This document shows, one piece after another, positions 17,360 to 26,264 of a DNA stretch of 30,777 nt. Location: assembly GCA_964342745.1 (NCBI GenBank), contig CAYFFW010000016.1, positions 1 to 30,777 on the forward strand. The letters are read 5' to 3'. A program made the position numbers and the translations under genes. The notes below the pieces were generated by a model. That model ran no database searches, had not been told where the DNA came from, and saw only the letters and a program-made list of their open reading frames with translations. This stretch comes from AEGEAN-183 sp964342745 (lineage in GTDB: Bacteria > Pseudomonadota > Gammaproteobacteria > Magnimaribacterales > Magnimaribacteraceae). Position 1 is the stretch's first letter; each line of letters starts with the position of its first letter.

Positions 17360-19257
17360 GTGAATTAGTAAAAAATATTTTAATGTGGTTATTTATTGCT
17401 GTAACTATGATTACAGTATTCAGTAACTTTTCTTCTGATCAAAGCAAAGAGACAATAAGTTACTCTGAATTCTTATCTCAAGTTGAAAGCGATCAAGTCT
17501 TGAGCGTTGAATTTCAGAATGACAATTACACCATTAAGGGTGTAACTGTAAATGGAAAGAATTTTGAAACTGTTAAACCTCCTTTCTTACAAGACGATCT
17601 TAGTGAGATATTAAAAGACCACAGGGTCTCAGTGGTCGGAGAGAAACCTGAACAGCAATCCATACTCAAGCAGTTATTAGTTGCTAGTTTTCCAATTTTA
17701 ATAATCCTTGCTGTATTTATTTTCTTTATGAGACAAATGCAGGGAGGGATATCTGGTAAGTCAGGGCCAATGAGTTTTGGTAGAAGCAAAGCAAAAATGT
17801 TGGAAGGTGGAAAGGTTAAAACAAACTTTACAGATGTTGCAGGAATTGAAGAGGCAAAACAAGAAGTCCAAGAAATAGTGGATTTCCTTAAAGATCCTTC
17901 AAAATTTCAGAAGCTAGGAGGAAAAATCCCTACAGGCATATTGATGGTTGGCTCTCCAGGTACAGGTAAAACTTTATTATCAAGAGCTATAGCTGGCGAA
18001 GCCCAAGTACCCTTTTTTACTATTTCAGGTTCTGATTTTGTAGAAATGTTTGTGGGAGTAGGGGCATCTAGAGTTAGGGACATGTTTGAACAAGCAAAAA
18101 GACAAGCACCTTGCATTGTATTTATAGATGAAATAGATGCAGTTGGAAGACATAGAGGGGCAGGTTTAGGTGGTGGTCACGACGAAAGGGAACAAACTTT
18201 AAATCAACTTTTAGTTGAAATGGATGGATTTGAACAAAATGAAGGAATAATTATTATAGCTGCTACTAATAGACCCGACGTTTTAGACCCTGCCCTATTA
18301 AGACCAGGAAGGTTTGATAGGCAGGTTGTAGTTCCACTTCCAGACATTAGAGGTAGAGAGCAGATTTTAAAAGTGCATATGAAAAAAGTTCCTATAGGGG
18401 AAGACGTAGAACCATCTGTTATTGCTAGAGGGACGCCTGGGTTTTCTGGTGCAGACTTAGCTAATTTAGTTAATGAAGCTGCTTTAATTGCAGCCAGATC
18501 AGGAAAAAAACTAGTTGGTATGGAGCAAATGGATTTCGCTAAAGATAAGGTGATGATGGGCACAGAGAGAAGGTCTATGGTGATGTCTGAAGAAGATAAA
18601 CTTAAAACTGCTTATCATGAGTCAGGACATGCAATTGTTGGAAGGTTATTAGAAGAGCACGATCCAGTTTACAAAGTAACAATTATCCCAAGAGGTAGAG
18701 CACTTGGAGTAACAGTTTTTCTTCCTGAAGAAGATAAGTACAGTCACAGTCGTCAGTATATTTTAGATAGGATATGCGGTTTGTATGGAGGAAGAATTGC
18801 TGAGGAAATAGTTTATGGAGAAAAAGGTATAACTACTGGTGCTTCAAATGATATCGAGAGGGCAACTGAGTTAGCTCGAAATATGGTTACAAAGTGGGGT
18901 CTTTCAAAGGAACTTGGTCCAATGCGTTTTGGCGATGAAACTGACGAGCCTTTTTTAGGGAGATCTGTTGGGAGTTCCAGGCAGGATATTTCTGATGAAA
19001 CAGCTTCAAGAATAGATAAAGAAGTGAAATTGATTATCTCGGATTGTTATAAAACAGCTACTAAGTTACTAAATGATCATATCGAAAATTTACATTTAAT
19101 GGCAAAGTCTCTTGTTGAATATGAAACTTTAGACTCTGAGCAAATTGATGACATTATGGCAGGAGCAGAGCCAAGGACATCGACTTCTAAAGAAGATAAA
19201 AATCAAAATAAAGGAAAAAATGATCCTTCTGTGGGTGACACTGCTGAGCAAAGTTAG
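17356..19257 (+). CDS. ftsH: ATP-dependent membrane zinc protease FtsH
   Basis: FtsH is a hexameric AAA+ protease in the inner membrane that degrades misfolded membrane proteins and, in E. coli, regulators such as LpxC and sigma32. The 633-residue protein has membrane helices at about 8-24 and 107-125 around a periplasmic domain. Walker A is at 199-206 (GSPGTGKT, with Ser where most FtsH have Pro), Walker B at 254-261 (IVFIDEID), and an Arg-finger region near RPGRFDR. Zinc site HESGH is at 421-425 and the third ligand is D499 in GASNDIERATELA. The charged C-terminal tail is disordered-looking. The ATG overlaps the rlmE stop. E. coli FtsH is 644 residues. folP, which usually follows, is missing. 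Confidence 0.97.
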   Translation: MSELVKNILMWLFIAVTMITVFSNFSSDQSKETISYSEFLSQVESDQVLSVEFQNDNYTIKGVTVNGKNFETVKPPFLQDDLSEILKDHRVSVVGEKPEQQSILKQLLVASFPILIILAVFIFFMRQMQGGISGKSGPMSFGRSKAKMLEGGKVKTNFTDVAGIEEAKQEVQEIVDFLKDPSKFQKLGGKIPTGILMVGSPGTGKTLLSRAIAGEAQVPFFTISGSDFVEMFVGVGASRVRDMFEQAKRQAPCIVFIDEIDAVGRHRGAGLGGGHDEREQTLNQLLVEMDGFEQNEGIIIIAATNRPDVLDPALLRPGRFDRQVVVPLPDIRGREQILKVHMKKVPIGEDVEPSVIARGTPGFSGADLANLVNEAALIAARSGKKLVGMEQMDFAKDKVMMGTERRSMVMSEEDKLKTAYHESGHAIVGRLLEEHDPVYKVTIIPRGRALGVTVFLPEEDKYSHSRQYILDRICGLYGGRIAEEIVYGEKGITTGASNDIERATELARNMVTKWGLSKELGPMRFGDETDEPFLGRSVGSSRQDISDETASRIDKEVKLIISDCYKTATKLLNDHIENLHLMAKSLVEYETLDSEQIDDIMAGAEPRTSTSKEDKNQNKGKNDPSVGDTAEQS

Positions 19258-19285
19258 ACTTGTTCGATAAAAGGACTTTATATCC

Positions 19286-20647
19286 ATGTCTTTAGAAAAA
19301 GTACCAGATTATTTCCCTTCAGATTGGCGCTTTGGGACTGATGGTATAAGGGGTCCTGTTAATTCTAAAATGAATCCATTATTTATGGTTAAGTTAGGAT
19401 GTGCTGCAGGAAAAGTTCTTAAAGAGTTAGGCATTAATAATATCTTAATTGGAAAAGATACTAGGATCTCTGGATACATGATTGAATCTGCTTTGGAATC
19501 TGGTTTTATTTCGTCAGGACTGGATGTAACTCTTGTTGGGCCTATGCCTACTCCTGGTGTAGCTTTCCTTTCGAAGGAAACCAATAAAGCAGGATTGGTA
19601 ATAAGTGCTTCGCATAATAGATTTAGTGACAATGGGATAAAGTTTTTTACTCCAGAAGGATATAAATTTGATTATGAATTAGAAAAAAAGATTGAAGAAG
19701 CCTTGTTAAATGAAAATTCAATAGTAGATTCTATAGATCTAGGGAAAGCTAATAGATTAGAAGATGCTCAACAAAGGTATATTGATTTTTGTATTTCTAC
19801 TTCAAATAATTTAGATCTTTCTGGGCTTTCTTTGGTAGTCGATTGCGCTAATGGAGCTAATTATTCCATAGCACCAAAAGTTTTTCGTGAGTTAGGTTGT
19901 AATGTAATAGAGAGCTCTACTTCACCTAATGGTATAAATATAAATGATGGTTGTGGGTCCACTAATCCAGATAAGATCAAGAAGGAAGTTATATCAAATA
20001 AAGCAGATATGGGAGTTGCATTTGATGGGGATGGGGACAGATTGGTCATAGTTGATAATAACGGAAACATATTAGATGGAGATGATCTTTTGTACGTTTT
20101 GGTTTCGAGGAGTCCAACGGATTTTTATAAATCTAATCAACAAGGAATTATTGGAACTCTTATGACAAATAAATCTTTAGAATCTTATCTATACAAACAA
20201 GGAGTAAACTTCCATAGGACAGATGTTGGTGATAAATATGTTTTAAGAGAACTTTTAGAAAGGGGATGGAAGTTAGGAGGAGAGCCCTCAGGCCATATTA
20301 TTTCTTTAAACCATGCCACAACAGGAGATGCACTTGTAGCAACACTGCAATTACTTGCTTCCTTATCAGATTTAAACTTTGATATATCTGAGGCACTAAA
20401 AGGTTTTGATAAACTGCCCCAAAAACTTATCAGTTTTGAGGTCCCTGATCCTTATAAAACAATAATGAGTTCGAGAGTTAGATTAGAAGTTTCAAAATTA
20501 GAAGAAAAGTTAAAGGATCATGGCAGGGTCCTTATAAGGCCTTCAGGAACAGAAAAAGTTTTGAGGATAATGGTTGAAGCTTCTTCTAAAGAGAAAGCAG
20601 AAAATATGGCCCTTGAATTATCTCAATTTATTAAAGCGACCACTTAG
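19286..20647 (+). CDS. glmM: Phosphoglucosamine mutase GlmM
   Basis: GlmM converts glucosamine-6-phosphate to glucosamine-1-phosphate on the way to UDP-GlcNAc for peptidoglycan and LPS. The 453-residue protein has the catalytic phosphoserine S109 in VISASHNRFSDNGIKFF, the Mg site D247/D249/D251 in FDGDGDR, the sugar loop GGEPSGHII, and the phosphate loop RPSGTEKVLRIMVE near the end. FGTDGIRGPVN at 16-26 sets the start: the next Met lies beyond it. A Shine-Dalgarno (AAGGA) precedes the ATG by about 12 bases. About 10 extra residues precede the usual start of the family. In most gammaproteobacteria folP lies between ftsH and glmM; here only 28 bases do. Confidence 0.96.
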   Translation: MSLEKVPDYFPSDWRFGTDGIRGPVNSKMNPLFMVKLGCAAGKVLKELGINNILIGKDTRISGYMIESALESGFISSGLDVTLVGPMPTPGVAFLSKETNKAGLVISASHNRFSDNGIKFFTPEGYKFDYELEKKIEEALLNENSIVDSIDLGKANRLEDAQQRYIDFCISTSNNLDLSGLSLVVDCANGANYSIAPKVFRELGCNVIESSTSPNGININDGCGSTNPDKIKKEVISNKADMGVAFDGDGDRLVIVDNNGNILDGDDLLYVLVSRSPTDFYKSNQQGIIGTLMTNKSLESYLYKQGVNFHRTDVGDKYVLRELLERGWKLGGEPSGHIISLNHATTGDALVATLQLLASLSDLNFDISEALKGFDKLPQKLISFEVPDPYKTIMSSRVRLEVSKLEEKLKDHGRVLIRPSGTEKVLRIMVEASSKEKAENMALELSQFIKATT

Positions 20648-20653
20648 GATTTA

Positions 20654-21394
20654 ATGTTTATAGCTAATTGGAAGATGAATGGCTCTGAAGCCATGATAAA
20701 TGACTGGTTAATGGGGGTTGCTTTAAAATTAGATAAGTCTTTACAAAGTAAGTGTATTTTTTGCCCTCCCGTTTGCTATTTATCTAGTGCACATGACTTA
20801 ATAAAGAAAGAAAATCTTAATATTTCTTTAGGAGCTCAAGATATAGATCCCAACGCCTTTTCATCTTTAACAGGAGGCATTAATGCCTCTATGTTGGCTG
20901 AATTAGGATCAGAATATGTGATTATTGGCCACTCTGAAAGAAGAGAAGCTTTTAGAGAAGATGAGCCATTGCTTTTACAGAAGATTAATTCAGCTTCAGA
21001 AGGGGGTTTAATAGTTATCTTCTGTATAGGAGAGTCGTTAATAGAAAAGGAACAACATAAAACACTAGAGGTCTTAACAAGACAGCTAGAAGTAATAAAT
21101 AAAAGTGATATAAATCAATTCATGATAGCTTACGAGCCCATATGGGCTATTGGGTCAGGTAAAACACCTAAATTAAAAGATATAACAAATATTCATAAAA
21201 TAATTATTGATCAAGTGAAAAGTTATTCAAAAGCTGGATTCCTAGGAATTTCCTATGGAGGAAGCATAGACTCTCTTAATTCAAGTAAAATCATTTCTTT
21301 AGGCGAAGTAAATGGATTACTTATCGGCGGTTCTTCTTTAAAATACAAAGAATTTAGTAAAATTGTTTTAAACCAAGCTAAAATTCAGGAATAA
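20654..21394 (+). CDS. tpiA: Triose-phosphate isomerase
   Basis: TpiA interconverts dihydroxyacetone phosphate and glyceraldehyde-3-phosphate in glycolysis and gluconeogenesis. The 246-residue TIM barrel has N5/K7 in ANWKMNGS, the electrophile H93 in IIGHSERR and the catalytic base E161 in AYEPIWAIGSGKTP, whose end forms the start of loop 6. GGSIDSLN and LLIGGSSLK bind phosphate. The start is 6 bases after the glmM stop, with TAGGA as a weak Shine-Dalgarno. The protein begins about 4 residues shorter than E. coli TpiA, but the catalytic N-terminus is complete. tpiA-secG-tRNALeu is the typical order in Pseudomonas and relatives. Confidence 0.96.
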   Translation: MFIANWKMNGSEAMINDWLMGVALKLDKSLQSKCIFCPPVCYLSSAHDLIKKENLNISLGAQDIDPNAFSSLTGGINASMLAELGSEYVIIGHSERREAFREDEPLLLQKINSASEGGLIVIFCIGESLIEKEQHKTLEVLTRQLEVINKSDINQFMIAYEPIWAIGSGKTPKLKDITNIHKIIIDQVKSYSKAGFLGISYGGSIDSLNSSKIISLGEVNGLLIGGSSLKYKEFSKIVLNQAKIQE

Positions 21395-21398
21395 TCTA

Positions 21399-21704
21399 AT
21401 GCAAACCTTTTTGATATTTTTCTATGTTTTAACAGCTATTCTTTTGGTAATACTTGTTTTACTTCAGCAAGGGAAGGGATCTGATCTTGGAAGTGCTTTT
21501 GGAGGAGGCTCAAGTAATACAATGTTTGGGCCTAATAGCTCTCTAAGTCCTTTAGCAAAAATTACAGCTGTTTTATCTGTTATTTTTCTCTTACTGAGCT
21601 TTTATCTAACTTTTCAATCTAGATCTTTGAATCAAGTGATTTCTTTAGAAGAGGAAATAATTGTACCTCAAGAAGAAAAGGTTCCTGATTCTTTACCTGA
21701 ATAA
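21399..21704 (+). CDS. secG: Preprotein translocase subunit SecG
   Basis: SecG is the small accessory subunit of the SecYEG channel in the inner membrane. The 101-residue protein has two membrane helices (about 3-22 and 53-70) joined by the conserved loop LLQQGKGSDLGSAFGGGSSN and MFGPNSS, which defines the family. The C-terminal 25 residues are acidic. It starts 4 bases after tpiA, and its stop is only 5 bases before tRNALeu, so the tRNA is probably processed from the end of this message. Confidence 0.95.
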   Translation: MQTFLIFFYVLTAILLVILVLLQQGKGSDLGSAFGGGSSNTMFGPNSSLSPLAKITAVLSVIFLLLSFYLTFQSRSLNQVISLEEEIIVPQEEKVPDSLPE

Positions 21705-21709
21705 AGAAT

Positions 21710-21796
21710 GCCGAAGTGGTGGAATTGGTAGACACGCTACCTTGAGGGGGTAGTGGGCTTTTGCCCGTGGAGGTTCAAATCCTCTCTTCGGCACCA
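21710..21796 (+). tRNA. leuU: tRNA-Leu, anticodon GAG
   Basis: The 87-base gene encodes its CCA end. Acceptor strands GCCGAAG (21710-21716) and CTTCGGC (21786-21792) pair fully, with discriminator A and CCA at 21793-21796. The anticodon stem CTACC/GGTAG holds loop TTGAGGG, giving GAG for CUC/CUU codons. The long variable arm GGGC-TTTT-GCCC is the class II feature of tRNALeu. The T loop is TTCAAAT. The secG-leuU(GAG)-metY order matches E. coli, hence the symbol. Confidence 0.96.
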
Positions 21797-21802
21797 ATTA
21801 TC

Positions 21803-21831
21803 TTGACCGTCTTAAGCGCTAGACCTATACT
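21803..21831 (+). promoter_or_regulatory. Strong sigma70 promoter for tRNAfMet-rimP-nusA-infB
   Basis: TTGACC (21803-21808), a 17-base spacer, then TATACT (21826-21831): 5/6 matches at both boxes with ideal spacing, in the 48-base gap between the two tRNA genes. The GC-rich sequence after the -10 (TCGCC) resembles discriminators of stringently controlled stable-RNA promoters. The start would be near 21838, about 7 bases before the mature tRNA. E. coli metY also has its own promoter driving rimP-nusA-infB, so this looks conserved in position. Confidence 0.75.
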
Positions 21832-21844
21832 TCGCCAGCTTTGA

Positions 21845-21921
<77 letters not shown>

Positions 21922-21923
21922 AT

Positions 21924-21947
21924 AAAAGGCCCCTAGAGGGCTTTTTT
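21924..21947 (+). terminator. Intrinsic terminator between tRNA-fMet and rimP (probably leaky)
   Basis: AAAA-G-GCCC, loop CTAGA, GGGC-TTTTTT: a 4-bp GC stem extended by A-T pairs past one bulged G, ending in six Ts (21942-21947). The rimP ATG is only 11 bases further on, which leaves no room for a promoter, so rimP-nusA transcripts must read through it. It may set the ratio of tRNA to mRNA. Confidence 0.7.
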
Positions 21948-21958
21948 GTTAAGAGAAG

Positions 21959-22411
21959 ATGAATAAGGAATATATAGAAAGGCTACTAGAGAAGGATATA
22001 CAATCTTTTGGTTGTTATATTTGGGGAATTGAACTGTCTGGCAGTTCATCAAATCCTGTTTTAAGGTTATTCATAGATAAGAAGAAAGGTATCAACTTAG
22101 ATGATTGCGAAAAGATCAGTAAGCATGTTTCTAGAGTTTTAGAAGCAGATAAAGAATCTTTTAATAATTTTTCCTTAGAAGTATCTTCTCCAGGAATAGA
22201 AAGAAAATTTTTTTCAGAAGAACAATATTCGGATTATCTTGGATTCTTAATTAAGGTTAGGTATAGAAAAGAAGATAATCAATTTAATACTATTAAGGGA
22301 TATCTCCAAGAAGTAGTGAAAGATGGTTTAGTAATCAAAGTTAAAAACAAAGAGCAATTAATAGGATTCCAAGATATAGAGAGATCAAATTTAGATTATT
22401 CGGGAGTATAA
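21959..22411 (+). CDS. rimP: Ribosome maturation factor RimP
   Basis: RimP assists 30S subunit maturation. The 150-residue protein (E. coli 150) shows the family blocks FGCYIWGIELSGSSSNPVLRLFID, then GINLDDCEKISKHVSRVLE and FSLEVSSPGIERKFF, and a C-terminal SH3-like domain (FLIKVRYR, then GLVIKVKNKEQLIGFQDIERSNL). The ATG lies 11 bases after the terminator T-run, with only a weak purine-rich GAGAAG before it. One base separates its stop from nusA. Expression depends on read-through from tRNA-fMet. Confidence 0.95.
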   Translation: MNKEYIERLLEKDIQSFGCYIWGIELSGSSSNPVLRLFIDKKKGINLDDCEKISKHVSRVLEADKESFNNFSLEVSSPGIERKFFSEEQYSDYLGFLIKVRYRKEDNQFNTIKGYLQEVVKDGLVIKVKNKEQLIGFQDIERSNLDYSGV

Positions 22412-22412
22412 G

Positions 22413-23888
22413 ATGCAAAACGAAATTTTACTTGTAGCAGAATCAGTTTCAGGAGAAAAAGGTCTTGCAAAAGAAATCATTTTTGAAGCGATTGAGTCAG
22501 CTTTGGCAACAGCAACTAAAAGAAGGTATTCAGAGCCCTCAAATATCCTAGTAAATATAGATAAGCAGACAGGAGAATACGAAACTTTTAGATTTTGGGA
22601 AGTAGTTGAGGAAGAGGATTATGAAGACCCAGGAATGCATTTACTTCTTGAAGAAGCAAAAGAAAAGGATCCTAAATTAGAAATTGGATCAAAAATTGAA
22701 GAAAAAATAAAAAATATTGAATTTGGAAGGATAGCAGCACAGGCAGCTAAGCAAGTGATTGTTCAGAAGGTTAGAGAGGCTGAAAGAGCAAAAATAGTAG
22801 ATCAATATAGGTCAGTACTAGGCGAGCTAGTAAATGGAACTGTAAAAAAAGTAACAAGAGAATTCTTAATAGTAGATTTAGGGGATGGAGCAGAAGCAAT
22901 ACTACCTAGGAATGAATTGATTCCAGGGGAAGTTTATAAGATTGGCGACAGATTGAGAGGAGTTCTGCAAGAAGAGGAGAGAGAAAACCGTGGCTCTCAG
23001 CTATGTTTAAGCAGAAAATGTTCAGAAATGGTAATTGAACTTTTTAAGTTAGAAGTGCCCGAGATTGCTGAACAAGTTATAGAGATTAAAGCTGTTGCAA
23101 GAGATGCTGGCTCTCGAACTAAAATAGCCGTGAAAACAAATGATAATAGGATTGATCCAGTTGGTGCTTGTGTAGGCATGAGAGGCTCTAGAGTTCAGGC
23201 AGTGTCTTCAGAACTTGGAAATGAAAGATTAGATATAGTAATTTGGCATGATGACCCTGCAGAGCTTTTAATTAATGCAATGGGTTCGGCTGAAATAGAT
23301 TCAATTGTTTTAGATGAAGATAATCAAGTGATGGAAGTTGCTGTAAGTAAAGATTCTTTAGCCCAGGCTATAGGTAGAAGTGGTCAAAACGTCAGGCTAT
23401 GCAGCTTAATAACTGGATGGAAACTAAACGTTGTTGATAAAGATGCTGAAAAACCAGAAGAAGGAATGGGCTCAGCTAGCCTCGATACCCTTGTTAAATA
23501 TCTAGATGTTGATAATGATTTAGCCAGCGCATTAATTCAAGAAGGGTTTTCTTCATTAGATCTAATATCTTCAGCTAATACTGTTGATTTAACACAGATA
23601 GAAGGAATAGACATGGAGATATCTGAACTTTTAATAAACAGGTCTAAGGAAGCTCTATTGACGCTTACAATGGAAATTTCTTCTGAAGAGGAAGGAGAAA
23701 AAACTGATTTGTTAGCTGTTAAATCTGTAGATATGATATTAGCACTTGAGTTAAATCAGAAAGGAATTAAAACTAGAGATGATTTAGCAGAATTATCTAC
23801 AGAGGAATTAACAGATTTAATAGATATGGAAGAGCAGAAAGCTGCAGATCTGATCATGGAAGCTAGAGAACACTGGTTTGAAGAGTAA
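22413..23888 (+). CDS. nusA: Transcription termination/antitermination factor NusA
   Basis: NusA binds elongating RNA polymerase, promotes pausing and hairpin termination, and takes part in rRNA antitermination. The 491 residues (E. coli 495) have an N-terminal polymerase-binding domain, an S1 domain (GELVNGTVKKVTREFLIVDL, near 137), two KH domains (DPVGACVGMRGSRVQAVSSE and DSLAQAIGRSGQNVRLCSLI), and two C-terminal acidic helix-hairpin repeats (near 365-420 and 440-490, ending DLIMEAREHWFEE). The C-terminal repeats, missing in many phyla, are typical of gammaproteobacteria. It starts one base after rimP; infB follows after 9 bases. Since a hairpin terminator precedes the operon, autoregulation by NusA-stimulated termination is possible. 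Confidence 0.97.
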   Translation: MQNEILLVAESVSGEKGLAKEIIFEAIESALATATKRRYSEPSNILVNIDKQTGEYETFRFWEVVEEEDYEDPGMHLLLEEAKEKDPKLEIGSKIEEKIKNIEFGRIAAQAAKQVIVQKVREAERAKIVDQYRSVLGELVNGTVKKVTREFLIVDLGDGAEAILPRNELIPGEVYKIGDRLRGVLQEEERENRGSQLCLSRKCSEMVIELFKLEVPEIAEQVIEIKAVARDAGSRTKIAVKTNDNRIDPVGACVGMRGSRVQAVSSELGNERLDIVIWHDDPAELLINAMGSAEIDSIVLDEDNQVMEVAVSKDSLAQAIGRSGQNVRLCSLITGWKLNVVDKDAEKPEEGMGSASLDTLVKYLDVDNDLASALIQEGFSSLDLISSANTVDLTQIEGIDMEISELLINRSKEALLTLTMEISSEEEGEKTDLLAVKSVDMILALELNQKGIKTRDDLAELSTEELTDLIDMEEQKAADLIMEAREHWFEE

Positions 23889-23897
23889 AATAAGATA

Positions 23898-26264
23898 ATG
23901 AGTGATATTTCAGTAGAAGAATTAGCCAAAATAATAGGCACTCCCTCAGACAAAGTTCTTGAGCAAATGAAAGAGGCAGGTCTGAAGCAATCAGATACTT
24001 CAGACTTAGTTACTGATGAGCATAAAAAAATATTACTTGAGTTTCTAAAGGGCCAGCAGACTAAGAGCTCTAAAACAATAAGTTTAAAAAAGAAATCGTC
24101 TCCAGAGGTCTCAGGAAAAACTAAAACTGTTGCAATTAAGAGGAAAAAGACCAAAAAAGAGTCTGTTGAAGAGTCTGTTGAAGAAGATGCAGAAAGAATT
24201 AATTTTGAAGAAATAGAAAAGAAAAGAATTGAAGGAGAAGAGTTTAAGAAATCTGAAGAAGAGCGAAAGAAAAAAGAGTCAGAAAAAAGCCCCTCCATCA
24301 AAAGACAAGGTAAAGCTTCTCAACCTGTAGTTAAGAGAACAAAGGTGCAGTCCACCTCTTCCCCTAAGTTAGTAGAAAAAAAGAAACCTATTCAAAAAGA
24401 AAAGCCTGTCATTTCTAAAAAAGAACTAAAGGAACTTGAAGGAGAAGAATTTCTAAGCAAACAAGAAGGAAAACTTTCAGAACATCGTTTTGAAAAGCCC
24501 ACAGAATTTGTATCAAAGTTAATTAAAATTGGTAATGCTATAACTGTAAATGATTTAGCTAAGGAGCTCTCTATAAAGTCTGGTGAATTGGTAAAGAAAT
24601 TAATGGACATGGGGGTTATGGCAACTCTAAATCAAACATTAGATCAAGATACAGCAATCTTAGTAACAGAAGAATTAGGACACAAAGCAGAGCAAGCTCA
24701 AGAAGAACTAGCAGAGGATAAATTAGCAGAAATGATTGCCTATGAAGGAAAAGAGCAAGCTAGAGATCCAGTTATTTCTGTTTTAGGTCATGTTGACCAT
24801 GGTAAAACTACTCTCCTAGATTCAATTAGAAATAGTAATGTAACTAAGGAAGAGGAAGGTGGAATTACACAAAAGATAGGCGCCTATCAAGCTCAAACAA
24901 AGCATGGAATAATGACTTTTATTGATACTCCAGGTCATGCAGCATTTAGTGAGGTAAGGGCTAGAGGAGCTAATTCTACAGACATTGTAGTTTTGGTTGT
25001 GGCTGCTGATGATGGGCTTCAACCTCAAACAGAAGAAGCTATTAGTCATGCGTCTGCAGCTGAAGTGCCTATAGTGGTAGCAGTAAATAAAATAGATTTA
25101 GAGAATTCAGATTTAGAGAAGGTAAGAAATGAACTTTCTACTAAGGACTTAGTCCCTGAAGATTGGGGGGGCAATACACAGTTTATTAATGTATCTGCTT
25201 TAAAAGGTGAGGGAATTGATAATTTATTAGAAGCAATTTACTTAGAGGCAGAAGTCCTTGAATTGAAAGCCCATCATGATGGCCCAGCTCATGGAATAGT
25301 TCTTGATTCAAGTACGGAAAAGGGGAAGGGAGCAGTTGCTACAGTTCTAGTTCAGGAAGGAAATTTGAAGATAGGTGATATGATTTTAGTAGGAGAGCAA
25401 ACAAAGAAAATTAGAAGTCTTGTTGATGAAAAATCTAATTCAAAAAAGTCAGCTGGTCCCTCAGTACCTGTTTTGATTAGCGGATTAGATTCACCACCTA
25501 AAGCTGGAGAAGAATTTGTTGTAGTAACTAGTGAAAAGATGGCTAAAGAGATTTCATCCGAAAGGTCAAAAAAATCAAGAGAAAGCAGGCTTGCTAAACA
25601 ACAGATAACAAACTTGGAGTCTTTATTTGATTCAGAAAGATCTTCGATTACTACTCTTAATCTATTAATAAAAGCTGATACGCATGGCTCTCTAGAGGCT
25701 ATACTGGGCTCTTTAAAGAATTTTGAATCTGACGAAGTAAAATTAAACATTGTGCATGATTCAGTAGGCGGCATAAATACTAATGATGTAAATCTAGCTA
25801 GGACCACTAATTCTTCAATTGTTGGTTTCAATGTAAGGGCAGATAACACAGCTAAGAGATTAGCAGAAGAGGAGTCTATCCAAGTTTCTTACTATGGAAT
25901 TATTTATGACCTTTTAGATGGAATTAAAGATGTTATTGAAGGTCAACTTGAACCTGATATTAAAGAAGAAATTTTAGGTACTGCTGAAGTAAAAGATATC
26001 TTTAAATCACCTAAATTTGGTTTGATAGCAGGTTCAATGGTTATAGATGGAACAATTAAGATAAATAAGTTTGTTAGAGTTATAAGAGATGAGATTGTTA
26101 TATTTGAAGGCAAACTGGATTCTTTAAGAAGATTTAAAGATGAAGCTTCTGAAGTTGCCACTGGTACAGAATGTGGAATTGGAATTGAAAATTATTCTGA
26201 TGTGCAGGTTGGCGATAATATAGAGGTTTTTGATAAGAAAGAAGTCAGAAGAACCTTAAATTGA
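23898..26264 (+). CDS. infB: Translation initiation factor IF-2
   Basis: IF-2 is the GTPase that brings fMet-tRNA to the 30S P-site and promotes subunit joining. The 788-residue protein (E. coli 890) has an IF2-N domain at about 1-50, a long Lys/Glu-rich linker (55-200), a second IF2-N module (about 205-260), then the G domain: G1 GHVDHGKT at 297-304, DTPGH, and NKID. Domains II, C1 and C2 follow, ending VGDNIEVFDKKEVRRTLN. The linker contains a perfect tandem repeat of 12 bases (24159-24182, encoding ESVE twice), a likely slippage product. There is no clear Shine-Dalgarno. The stop overlaps the rbfA ATG by one base (TGATG). Confidence 0.97.
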   Translation: MSDISVEELAKIIGTPSDKVLEQMKEAGLKQSDTSDLVTDEHKKILLEFLKGQQTKSSKTISLKKKSSPEVSGKTKTVAIKRKKTKKESVEESVEEDAERINFEEIEKKRIEGEEFKKSEEERKKKESEKSPSIKRQGKASQPVVKRTKVQSTSSPKLVEKKKPIQKEKPVISKKELKELEGEEFLSKQEGKLSEHRFEKPTEFVSKLIKIGNAITVNDLAKELSIKSGELVKKLMDMGVMATLNQTLDQDTAILVTEELGHKAEQAQEELAEDKLAEMIAYEGKEQARDPVISVLGHVDHGKTTLLDSIRNSNVTKEEEGGITQKIGAYQAQTKHGIMTFIDTPGHAAFSEVRARGANSTDIVVLVVAADDGLQPQTEEAISHASAAEVPIVVAVNKIDLENSDLEKVRNELSTKDLVPEDWGGNTQFINVSALKGEGIDNLLEAIYLEAEVLELKAHHDGPAHGIVLDSSTEKGKGAVATVLVQEGNLKIGDMILVGEQTKKIRSLVDEKSNSKKSAGPSVPVLISGLDSPPKAGEEFVVVTSEKMAKEISSERSKKSRESRLAKQQITNLESLFDSERSSITTLNLLIKADTHGSLEAILGSLKNFESDEVKLNIVHDSVGGINTNDVNLARTTNSSIVGFNVRADNTAKRLAEEESIQVSYYGIIYDLLDGIKDVIEGQLEPDIKEEILGTAEVKDIFKSPKFGLIAGSMVIDGTIKINKFVRVIRDEIVIFEGKLDSLRRFKDEASEVATGTECGIGIENYSDVQVGDNIEVFDKKEVRRTLN

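Noticed and set aside
24159..24182. Tandem 12-base repeat as a mobile or CRISPR-like repeat
   Set aside because: Only two copies, in frame within the disordered linker of infB (ESVE-ESVE); simple slippage explains it.
26261..26263. TTG one codon upstream as the rbfA start
   Set aside because: The ATG at 26264 overlaps the infB stop in the common TGATG coupling form, and is the stronger start codon.
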